DNA from: a virus
Reading direction: 5' to 3' (one strand)
DNA length: 20,698 nucleotides
Virus record (IMG/VR): IMGVR_UViG_3300009375_000045
Span: 1 to 20,698 of that record
Each line of letters begins with the position of its first letter. The stretch's first letter is position 1. The notes under the pieces are model-generated. The model saw only the letters and a list, made by a program, of their open reading frames with translations. It searched no databases and had not been told where the DNA came from. Below, piece after piece: positions 1 through 6,493 of this stretch. The position numbers and the translations under genes are program-made.

Positions 1-173
1 GTGCGGGTGGTGTCGTTTGGCCCCTTGATCTGGATTGAAAGTTTCTTTTCCAGGTTGGCCCGCCTGGAATAGACATTACGGACATTTAGTTTAAGGTGGT
101 CCGCTAAAGCCTGCGCCCCAACCTTCCTGAAAAGGTCAATAAATTCCTCGTCCGAACATGCGGCCTTTGTCAT
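1..173 (-). CDS. Partial helix-turn-helix protein (N-terminus only)
   Basis: The reading frame opens with ATG at 173 and runs off the left edge of the window, so only about 57 residues are seen. An AAAGGG ribosome-binding sequence lies 7 bases upstream. The N-terminus reads MTKAACSDEEFIDLFRKVGA and is followed by a short helix pair ending in VRNVYSRRANLEKK, which looks like a small helix-turn-helix domain. From memory, similar N-terminal segments occur in phage proteins where this domain is joined to a calcineurin-like metallophosphoesterase; the part that would show this lies outside the window. It follows the small membrane-protein gene by 18 bases in the same direction, so it is probably the next gene of the same transcript. 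The DNA-binding role is inferred from the motif shape only. Confidence 0.6.
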   Translation of the reverse strand, partial: MTKAACSDEEFIDLFRKVGAQALADHLKLNVRNVYSRRANLEKKLSIQIKGPNDTTR

Positions 174-191
174 ACAAAGCCCTTTCGGTTG

Positions 192-386
192 TTAATCCGT
201 TTTTCGCCACTCTTTGAATGTGATATGCAGGCGCAACGCCAAGAGGAAAACGCCGCCGATTAGAAGAATGGCTTGCAGAGTTGGCTCAAGGTATTGCCAC
301 CACATCGGGCTTGATATGGCACCGCTTCCCAAAGAAACATCCGTGGCTGTTTTGTGCTGTTCAATAAACTGCTCCACCCTAATCAC
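192..386 (-). CDS. Small single-span membrane protein, holin candidate
   Basis: About 64 residues starting at GTG 386, whose GTGA overlaps the stop of the exported-protein gene upstream; a second GTG at 377 is also possible. A longer in-frame version from 455 would overlap that upstream gene by 70 bases and is less likely. The protein has a polar N-terminus (about 30 residues), then a hydrophobic stretch beginning near MWWQYLEPTLQAILLIGGVF and ending at LLALRL, then a charged tail HITFKEWRKTD. This is one transmembrane helix with a basic C-terminus. Size, topology and position after the fibre gene fit a small holin or other lysis protein, but no endolysin is seen in the window, so the role is inferred from context. 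The upstream G-rich run gives a poor but purine-rich ribosome-binding site. Confidence 0.6.
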   Translation of the reverse strand: MIRVEQFIEQHKTATDVSLGSGAISSPMWWQYLEPTLQAILLIGGVFLLALRLHITFKEWRKTD

Positions 387-862
387 GCCCCCCGCCCCCC
401 ACTCGCGGCCTGATCCCAAATCTGTCTCGGGAAGGGACGCCCGGCGAAATAGCACCCGTCCTTAAAGAGCAAAACCATGACACTTTCAGCGGTTCCATAG
501 GTTCCGTTGTTAAAGGTAATCATGCCTGTTGCCTTGGGGACGCTTTCCCCCAGAACATCGGCTAAAGCCTGGGTGAGAACCTTGGTCATGCTCTCTGTAT
601 AAACGTCCACATTCCCCCTCGGGTCTGCGTGAATATGCTCCAAGGCCCGGTCTATGTCGGAATCACTCACCCCGGTTATGGGCTGTTCGTCCATGAGTTT
701 TGCCCGCATGATTTCCTTCATAACCGCCTCTCGGGCTATGCGGTCGTTTTCAATGTCCTGTCGGGCTTGTGCCGCAACATCCTCGATCCTCTCACACTCC
801 GCAGAAGCAGAAAGCGGACACAAAAAAACCACCGCAAAAAGGGTGGCAAGCAAAACTCTCAT
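383..862 (-). CDS. Exported protein of unknown function
   Basis: A 159-residue protein with ATG at 862 and AAGGAA 7 bases upstream. Residues 1-21 are a textbook signal peptide: a basic MR start, a hydrophobic core LLATLFAVVFLCPL, and an ASA cleavage motif before E22. The mature part is mostly helical and charged (about residues 25-105), followed by a short segment with ITFNNGTYGTAESVMVLLF and FKDGCYFAGRPF. Two cysteines remain after cleavage (C23 and C137) and could form a disulfide in the periplasm. I do not recognise the family. It starts 12 bases after the second fibre gene and overlaps the small membrane-protein gene by GTGA. An exported product in a late operon could act in lysis, superinfection exclusion or envelope change; none of these is shown by the sequence. 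Confidence 0.75.
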   Translation of the reverse strand: MRVLLATLFAVVFLCPLSASAECERIEDVAAQARQDIENDRIAREAVMKEIMRAKLMDEQPITGVSDSDIDRALEHIHADPRGNVDVYTESMTKVLTQALADVLGESVPKATGMITFNNGTYGTAESVMVLLFKDGCYFAGRPFPRQIWDQAASGGRGA

Positions 863-874
863 GTGATGTTCCTT

Positions 875-2071
875 TTATGCAGCGTATTCCGTAACGGTGA
901 GCGTGGTCGCCATAACGCCACCAAACCTTCTGGCCGATGCGTTCCCGTTAAGCGCAACTTGAGTTGTATCACTCCCCCCATATCTGACTTTAAAGGTGGT
1001 GGCGCTTGTCGTTCCGGCTGTCATTTCGTAATCGAACGCCAACGGGTAAACCTCGTTCCCGCCGTTTATGTAACGCGCCCCACAAGTAAGGGCGCTGGCT
1101 GTGGAATCCTGAAACAGTCCCATAATGACAGCCTTGGACGCTGACCCAGACACAAAGGCAAATACCCTGATATGTAATTTGTTGTTGCTGTTTTTGGGCG
1201 TGATGGAAACCGTCAGGGCTTCCTTGCCCTCCGTGTTTTGCGGGATGGTGTCGTCATAAGGGATAGCTGTATTACTTGTATCGAAGGTGGTTAGTGTAGA
1301 TCGTTGGCGCTGGACAACCGAAGCCCCCCACTCAGGAGCCGTTGCCCCCGTGTTCATTCTCAATCCCTGGTTGGCCGTTCCCTTCGCCAGCCGCACATAA
1401 TCCGTGCCGTCATAATAGAGAACGTCACCTTGGGCATCCGACCCCATGGCGATCTTCGCCCCGGTCACAGCGTTATCGTCGATCTGTGCCGTATCAACCG
1501 TGTTTAATGCAGCAAGTGATCCCGTATCGGCGGAATCGATCCCCGTTCCCGGCAGGGAAACCATTTGGAAGTTTGTCCCGTCATAAACGCAAACCACAGC
1601 CTGCCCGGATTCAATATCCCCGGATTCAATATCCTGATCGTTGTATTTCTTGATCGTTTTTGCACCCAATGAATTGACGTTGAGCGTCGAGGCCCCCGTC
1701 GAGGCGTTCCCTGCGGTGAAAATAACCACCTGTCGCGCCGTGTATGCCGACGGGGCGGGGGTTAGGGTCACAGCGTAGGTATCGGCTGTCCCGGAATCAG
1801 CCGCCGCCACGAGCGATCCGTCCTGCACCTGCCCCGCTGCTGCGTATTCGGTCAGGGCGGAACCATCAGCAACCCCGGTATGTTTGAAGTTCCCCATGGG
1901 CATGTTGGCCGTTGGGGTGGTCTGCCCGTCCTTTGTGATGCATGTAGAGAGGCCGGTGGCGAAGCCGTCCATTTCATCATCCATCTTTGAAGATCGGATT
2001 TTGACTGAGTTAGCCGCATCAGTGGCCCAATTGTAGAGCCTGTTGAATGTGCCTGATCCGTTAAAGGCCAT
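875..2071 (-). CDS. Phage tail fibre / appendage protein
   Basis: A 398-residue protein with ATG at 2071 and AAGGA 6-7 bases upstream. The N-terminus (MAFNGSGTFNRLYNWATDAA, then KIRSSKMDDEMDGFATGLS and ITKDGQTTPTANMPMGNFKH) is a motif set I recognise from many podovirus and siphovirus fibre-type proteins, where it is probably the virion-anchoring part. Residues about 85-180 form a repeat-poor beta region ending in VYDGTNFQMVSLPGTG. Residues about 190-250 are a linker region containing LYYDGTDYVRL. The C-terminal part from about 255 is a serine/threonine-rich beta domain likely to be the exposed receptor-facing part. No enzymatic motif is seen. It is cut off from the ejection-protein genes by two hairpin terminators, so its expression may be lower or separately driven. 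Confidence 0.85.
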   Translation of the reverse strand: MAFNGSGTFNRLYNWATDAANSVKIRSSKMDDEMDGFATGLSTCITKDGQTTPTANMPMGNFKHTGVADGSALTEYAAAGQVQDGSLVAAADSGTADTYAVTLTPAPSAYTARQVVIFTAGNASTGASTLNVNSLGAKTIKKYNDQDIESGDIESGQAVVCVYDGTNFQMVSLPGTGIDSADTGSLAALNTVDTAQIDDNAVTGAKIAMGSDAQGDVLYYDGTDYVRLAKGTANQGLRMNTGATAPEWGASVVQRQRSTLTTFDTSNTAIPYDDTIPQNTEGKEALTVSITPKNSNNKLHIRVFAFVSGSASKAVIMGLFQDSTASALTCGARYINGGNEVYPLAFDYEMTAGTTSATTFKVRYGGSDTTQVALNGNASARRFGGVMATTLTVTEYAA

Positions 2072-2080
2072 CGGTTTTCC

Positions 2081-2112
2081 TTATTAAAAATCCCCGCTTC
2101 TTAATGGCGGGG
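2081..2112 (-). terminator. Intrinsic terminator or attenuator before the fibre gene
   Basis: On the minus strand CCCCGC and GCGGGG form a perfect 6-bp stem around a 9-base loop, followed at once by ATTTTTAATAA. The U-run ends only about 10 bases before the ATG of the fibre gene, so the hairpin could also hide or expose its ribosome-binding site. Read in the other direction the same stem is followed by TTGTTCCTG and a T-run, so it may work weakly both ways. Confidence 0.6.
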
Positions 2113-2145
2113 TTGTTCCTGTTTTTTTCTTGTCGTTTTTTCATT

Positions 2146-2167
2146 AAAAAAGCCCCGGAAAGGGGCT
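2146..2167 (-). terminator. Intrinsic terminator after the ejection-protein genes
   Basis: On the minus strand AGCCCC, loop TTTCC, GGGGCT, then TTTTTT form a compact Rho-independent terminator. It lies about 80 bases past the stop of the 571-residue gene and probably ends, or thins out, the long late transcript. Confidence 0.8.
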
Positions 2168-2200
2168 ATGGTCGCGCCATGCTTTTAATCTGGCGTATAT

Positions 2201-2219
2201 ACAAGACAGTGAGTCTTGT
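2201..2219. repeat. Perfect 7-bp inverted repeat in an intergenic region
   Basis: ACAAGAC and GTCTTGT are separated by AGTGA. The repeat sits between the stop of the 571-residue gene and the terminator at 2146-2167. It has no U-run of its own, so it may be a binding site or an RNA hairpin protecting the 3' end. The whole 2072-2245 gap holds this repeat, two terminators and no gene I can support; I see no convincing promoter. Confidence 0.45.
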
Positions 2220-2245
2220 GCTTGTCCTGTTGGCTATTTTGTTCG

Positions 2246-3961
2246 CTATCTTAAAGCGGGGGTAACACCGCGCCCTTGAAGGGCATTGACCAGCATCTGC
2301 CTTTCAAAGTCCTCATCCCCGATACGGCCTCCTTGGAATAACTCGTTGCCGAAGGCTCTTGCCTTTGGTGCATCGACATTACCAAGTAAACTCTTCGCCA
2401 ACCCCGCGCCCTTGCCTGCGTAATACGCCGCCTCACCCACCAAACGCGGAGAAGACGCAGCTAATGCCGGAAGTGCCCAGGGACTTACAAAGCCTGAGCC
2501 CACACCCACGCCCAGCCCGAGGGCTGACGGCGCAAGTGAGACGCCTTGTATTCCCCTTGGCGCGGGGCTGCTTAAAGCCTGCCCTGCGAGTTTCTCTCTT
2601 ATATTTGGCGCACCGGATTCCGCTAAAACATCAACCTGCTTCACGCGGTTTCCATAATTTGTGTTGGCATTGTTCCGCATGACGGATTGCAGTTTTCTCA
2701 ACGCCTGATCCGTAGAGGCTTTACGGCCCCCAGACAATGATCGTTCAATTTCACGAATTTGAGTCGCCGCCGTTTCGTAATCCTTCATCACCTTTGCATA
2801 TTCCGGGGCTTGCTTGGTGACTTCATTCTTAATCGCCGCGTAAACCTGGTCTGCAACCATGCGCCCCTGGCTCTTGGTCATGGGGTCGTAACCCGTCCCT
2901 ATATCGCCAATTTTCTGCTTGAGGGCGTCCAGACCTTCCGGGGTGTGAAATTCAGCCGGATCGAGCAATTTCCATTCATCAAAGACCTTGCGAATTTCAT
3001 CTACAGCGCCCGCCGCATTTGGCCTAATCTGCTGGCCTTTATATGTTCCGACATTGGCAATTTTCTCAAAAGCCGCATCGATAGGCCCAAAGTCTATAAC
3101 CGTTTTGTCGGCGGCCACCCCCGCCATACCCTCCCGATAAGCGGCGTTTTTCTGTTGCTTCATTTGAGCTAATGCCGTGTGAAGATCGGTTACGGCGTCT
3201 TCCATATCTGCCGCGCCACGGAGATTGCCCTGAAAATCAGCGGCCTTTTCTCCCCCCTCTGCACCAGCAGCAGCAGCCCGCTTAATTGGCTCTCCTCCTG
3301 TCCCTGTTGCCGCGCCGAGAACATGGGCAGCCCCGGCCCCAAGATACTTACCGCCCTTGCCTGCTGTCCTCCCGGCTATAACAAGTGGGTCTATGGCCTT
3401 CCCTGTTGACTGCATCGCTTGGCCGGTTTTTTCAACTGCCATTCCCGTAGGGCCAACCTTTGGCGGAATGAATCCTGTCCTGCCAGCCTTTGCAACCATG
3501 CCAGGGGCTTTAGCCGCCAACATTCCACCGCCCGTCAGAACGGCGCTGGCATCGGCCAACATACCCACCGGGTCATTGGCGAGGGTGTTTTTAATGCCCT
3601 CGATGGAGCCGTAACGGTCCATGAAGAATTGCCCCACCGCGTCAGCCATTTGTTCATCTGCCTGCTCACCGGGGATTAGCTTTTGGATAATTCCCAAGCC
3701 AAGCTGTCCGAGGGTCTTGGCGGTGTCAATGGGATGGATAATAGGCTGAACAATATCCTCACCGAATTGCACAGCACTTGAACCGAAATTACCCGCCGCC
3801 CCAGAGAAGGCTTCTCCCCATGACATAGAATCAGAAACCCCGCCTTCGGGGGCGGGGCTGTCAATCAATCCTCTGGTGCGAGCTTCGTTAAGGATTTCCT
3901 GTTTGTCGGGGGGTAAAATGCCTCGCCTTTCGGCCTCAAGCATTGCCTCTAACTTCTTCAT
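2246..3961 (-). CDS. Putative internal virion / DNA-ejection protein
   Basis: A 571-residue protein whose ATG at 3961 overlaps the preceding stop by ATGA. The first 35 residues are charged and helical (RRGILPPDKQEILNEARTRG). Residues about 50-230 are rich in Gly and Ala with hydrophobic, possibly membrane-active stretches such as LADASAVLTGGGMLAAKAPG and GKYLGAGAAHVLGAATG. The middle (about 240-440) is helical and charged, with coiled-coil character. Residues about 465-530 are again Ala/Gly/Pro-rich. This mixture, with its place after the nozzle, suits the ejection proteins that podoviruses release into the envelope to carry DNA across. There is no visible transglycosylase or peptidase motif. 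The function is inferred from context and composition. A terminator follows. Confidence 0.65.
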   Translation of the reverse strand: MKKLEAMLEAERRGILPPDKQEILNEARTRGLIDSPAPEGGVSDSMSWGEAFSGAAGNFGSSAVQFGEDIVQPIIHPIDTAKTLGQLGLGIIQKLIPGEQADEQMADAVGQFFMDRYGSIEGIKNTLANDPVGMLADASAVLTGGGMLAAKAPGMVAKAGRTGFIPPKVGPTGMAVEKTGQAMQSTGKAIDPLVIAGRTAGKGGKYLGAGAAHVLGAATGTGGEPIKRAAAAGAEGGEKAADFQGNLRGAADMEDAVTDLHTALAQMKQQKNAAYREGMAGVAADKTVIDFGPIDAAFEKIANVGTYKGQQIRPNAAGAVDEIRKVFDEWKLLDPAEFHTPEGLDALKQKIGDIGTGYDPMTKSQGRMVADQVYAAIKNEVTKQAPEYAKVMKDYETAATQIREIERSLSGGRKASTDQALRKLQSVMRNNANTNYGNRVKQVDVLAESGAPNIREKLAGQALSSPAPRGIQGVSLAPSALGLGVGVGSGFVSPWALPALAASSPRLVGEAAYYAGKGAGLAKSLLGNVDAPKARAFGNELFQGGRIGDEDFERQMLVNALQGRGVTPALR

Positions 3962-4209
3962 AAATCACCCCACATGTTATCGTTCTTTCGTGGTAAAAGT
4001 CCCTGCCTTGCACACCACCCTTGGTCATATTCGGGGAAGATTCCCCGTTCCCGCGCCTCAAACAGATACGGAAGAATTGACCTGTCCAGCTTGCCTAAGC
4101 ATTCAGCGCCGAGAATTACATAGGTTCTCGGGTCGTCTTCCGGCTTCTCGGGTGGCGGAGAGGCAGCCAAGGTCAAAAGGACAGGCGTTATCTTCAATAA
4201 TGGCGTCAT
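3958..4209 (-). CDS. Small protein between two ejection-protein genes
   Basis: An 83-residue reading frame joined to both neighbours by 4-base ATGA overlaps, which is strong support that it is translated. It begins MTPLLKITPVLLTLAASPPP, a short hydrophobic stretch that could be a weak signal or membrane anchor, followed by a Pro/Glu/Asp segment and a soluble part containing YVILGAECLGKLDRSILPYL and the acidic-basic tail KNDNMWGDL. Two cysteines are present. I do not recognise a family. Its place between two probable ejection proteins suggests a virion or assembly part, but this is only context. Confidence 0.65.
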   Translation of the reverse strand: MTPLLKITPVLLTLAASPPPEKPEDDPRTYVILGAECLGKLDRSILPYLFEARERGIFPEYDQGWCARQGLLPRKNDNMWGDL

Positions 4210-5627
4210 TGAATAACATTCAGAATTTCATCATCGGTCATTTTTTTGACGCTACCATTCCCCGGCTGTCCTGTGCCAGTGGTTTGGGGTTGGGGTTTTT
4301 CAGGAACACCGCTAAGGGAATACTGGTTGCCGAATATCTTTTCATAGTTGGTAACGATATTCTGGCTGTGGCCTAAGCGCCGGTCAATCATCTCCAAGGC
4401 ATCGCCCCAGACCGCCATACGCTCAGGGTGGCTTAATTCCGCGCTGCCTTCCAATGCGCGGAGAACCTCACCTTCTCGCTGGGTGAACTGCGCCCCGAGA
4501 GATGCGCGCAGTTTGGAAGCCCACTGCTTGCCGACAAGAGTCTCCATAAGATTGGTTGCGTGTGCGCCCTCTTTCCCAAAACCAGGCAGATAATCTGCAC
4601 CAGGAATATTACGAGAGGCCCAAGTGCGTTCGTTCGCTGTTGGCCCCTCAAAGGCTGTAGGACTCAACTCCATCGCCTTCACCAAAGATGCGCGTGCCTC
4701 TTCGAAACCCGGCATCTTGTCAACGTGAGTCGCATAAAGCTGCTCCTGTCTCGCGGTGGGGCGCTGCGTTCCCTGCACCATCTCTGGTCCCGCTGAAATG
4801 ACTGGAGAAGTGGGTTGCGGCTGTTGTGGTGCCTCTTGTCCCCCCCCCGCCTCTATCGGGGGTGGCGCACCCTGTGGGGCGGGTTGCTGTGGCCGAATTT
4901 GTGCCGGAATTTTCATAAACCCTTGCGGCGTGTTGACATATCTCGGCTCTGAAAGGTATTTAACCGCGCTTTCGTAGCGTGGGTCGGATGGGCCGTTGTT
5001 GTATGCATCCCACATATTGCCCTCGACAGAGTTACCGAAGTCAGGTCTTTCCTCCTGAAGTTGGGCGCTGGGGTCAACCCTGGAAGCATCATCTGTATAT
5101 ATCAGATAACCCGCTGCGTTTTTCGCCGTGGGACGTTTTTGCGGCTTCTGAGGCGGAAATGCCTTATTCTGCTGCTGAAACAGATACAATTCCTTCTGCC
5201 GTTCCGTGTCCTGCTTGCCCTGCAATGCCTTCACAATTATTGCGATTGCCCCTTCATAATCCCCCGAAGCCGCAAGGCTATGGCCGTATTCAATCATGGG
5301 ATCGCCCGGCACCGGGTTAGCATCCGACATAGCCCCGTTATCCGCCATTTGGTTGCCGCCCAAACGCTCCACAAGGCCCGCATATTTGGACCGTGCCGCC
5401 TCCGTCTGTTCGCGCTGCTTGTTCTCGTATTTCTCCTGTGCCTTGTTCGAGACAAAGGCCGAGGCAATATCTCCTACCGCCGAGTTAATACCCTCCCCGA
5501 CATTCCTGATCTGGCCGTTGCCTGAACGCAATGCTTCGGCAAGCCGTGAAAGCTGGTCATTCGCCATCTGCTTTTGCATGTCGGGGCTGAGAACAACCGG
5601 GGGGGCTTCCTGTTGAATAATTGCCAT
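4206..5627 (-). CDS. Putative internal virion protein
   Basis: A 473-residue protein starting at ATG 5627 in a TAATG overlap with the gene upstream. Residues about 15-105 are helical and Gln/Glu-rich (LSRLAEALRSGNGQIRNVGE, then NKAQEKYENKQREQTEAARS). Residues about 245-290 are a Pro/Gln/Gly linker (PQQPAPQGAPPPIEAGGGQE). The C-terminal part from about 300 is a folded helical region with TWASRNIPGADYLPGF and FTQREGEVLRALEGSAEL, which recalls helical segments seen in podovirus ejection proteins. A Gly/Pro/Thr tail ends in MTDDEILNVIQ. No catalytic motif is visible. It stands between two other ejection-type genes, so an internal virion role is likely but unproved. A run of nine G residues encodes part of the Gly-rich linker. 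Confidence 0.6.
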   Translation of the reverse strand: MAIIQQEAPPVVLSPDMQKQMANDQLSRLAEALRSGNGQIRNVGEGINSAVGDIASAFVSNKAQEKYENKQREQTEAARSKYAGLVERLGGNQMADNGAMSDANPVPGDPMIEYGHSLAASGDYEGAIAIIVKALQGKQDTERQKELYLFQQQNKAFPPQKPQKRPTAKNAAGYLIYTDDASRVDPSAQLQEERPDFGNSVEGNMWDAYNNGPSDPRYESAVKYLSEPRYVNTPQGFMKIPAQIRPQQPAPQGAPPPIEAGGGQEAPQQPQPTSPVISAGPEMVQGTQRPTARQEQLYATHVDKMPGFEEARASLVKAMELSPTAFEGPTANERTWASRNIPGADYLPGFGKEGAHATNLMETLVGKQWASKLRASLGAQFTQREGEVLRALEGSAELSHPERMAVWGDALEMIDRRLGHSQNIVTNYEKIFGNQYSLSGVPEKPQPQTTGTGQPGNGSVKKMTDDEILNVIQ

Positions 5628-6493
5628 TAGCCTCTCGCCCCATAATAAGCGCCCGCAGCTTTGCCGCCCGCTGCAAGAACATTACCAAACAAGGCAGACT
5701 TCCTTGCGTTGGCGTCATTGGCGAACTGAGCATCAAGCCCATAAGCCCCCGCCGCATCCACCGGCTGGACATTCACTTGCGGATTAGCCCCGAAGTTCGG
5801 CACCTGCGTCTGGAATCCCCCAAGCAATGCCGTAACCTCATTCAAGGGCTGGCCCCTCTCAAGAAGCCTCTCGTTGATCCCCTGCGAGCGTGCGGCCTGC
5901 CCCAACCCGAACAGGCGGGATTGTTCCTGTCCGCCCGCCGCCAGGGCCCCCAACGAAAGATCATTAAAGGCGTTGTTTCTCTCCTGGTTGAAGTTTCCTA
6001 ACTCCCGCCCGAAGGCTTCACTCCCCCGCGAAAAACCCTGGTTCGCAAGCTGCGCCTCTAATTCCTTCCGCCGCTGGTCGTAAAGAGGATTCACGCGATC
6101 CGCAGCACGATTGAAATAAGCCTCCGTCACCCTGTCCCTGTCGGCAGAAAAATCATCCACCCCCGGTGCCTTGGGCAACCCCTTGAGGGTAAACTGGTCC
6201 TGGGGCACAAACCGCGCCAGATTTTCAGCCCTGATTCCCAAGGTTTCGGCAATACGGTTTTGCGCGTCAAACTGCCGTTGCCCCGAAGCGGAAAGCGACG
6301 TGGTGCGGGTGCGGTTAGGTGAACCAATATCACCCGAATACGTCACCGACCCAAAGGGGTTGTATTCGTTTATTTGGTTGAGTTTGGCGGTTTCCTGCGC
6401 TGCCTTAATGTTGGCTTCCGCCCCGGCATTAATCGCCCTTGACGGATCAAACTCTGTCTTGCTGGTGCCGAGAAGGTCTGAAAAGAATCCCAT
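5627..6493 (-). CDS. Conserved podovirus-type virion protein, probable ejection protein
   Basis: A 288-residue protein with ATG at 6493 in a TAATG overlap. It begins MGFFSDLLGTSKTEFDPSRA and continues with a Gln/Asn/Ala-rich helical stretch ending in NEYNPFGSVTYSGD, a segment I recall from many phage proteins lying directly downstream of the nozzle-type gene. The centre (about 120-200) is strongly helical and contains YDQRRKELEAQLANQGFSRG followed by a Glu/Asn/Arg-rich run. The C-terminus is Gly/Ala-rich and ends GGKAAGAYYGARG, a plausible membrane-interacting tail. Comparable genes are often annotated only as hypothetical or as tail-fibre-domain proteins. The ejection role is inferred from composition and place. 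Confidence 0.65.
   Translation of the reverse strand: MGFFSDLLGTSKTEFDPSRAINAGAEANIKAAQETAKLNQINEYNPFGSVTYSGDIGSPNRTRTTSLSASGQRQFDAQNRIAETLGIRAENLARFVPQDQFTLKGLPKAPGVDDFSADRDRVTEAYFNRAADRVNPLYDQRRKELEAQLANQGFSRGSEAFGRELGNFNQERNNAFNDLSLGALAAGGQEQSRLFGLGQAARSQGINERLLERGQPLNEVTALLGGFQTQVPNFGANPQVNVQPVDAAGAYGLDAQFANDANARKSALFGNVLAAGGKAAGAYYGARG

Noticed and set aside
386-402. Possible G-quadruplex in the G-rich run of the minus strand
   Set aside because: Only two long G runs occur close together, so a stable four-tract quadruplex is not supported; the run also encodes the Gly-rich end of the exported protein.
629-1144. Plus-strand open frame of 171 codons across the exported-protein and fibre genes
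   Set aside because: It is antisense to two supported genes, shows no family motif and has Cys/Arg-rich random composition.
2065-2144. A 27-residue Lys/Arg-rich frame on the minus strand between the two terminators
   Set aside because: It has no ribosome-binding site, starts within the first terminator's U-run and passes through the second hairpin; its basic composition follows from A-rich DNA.
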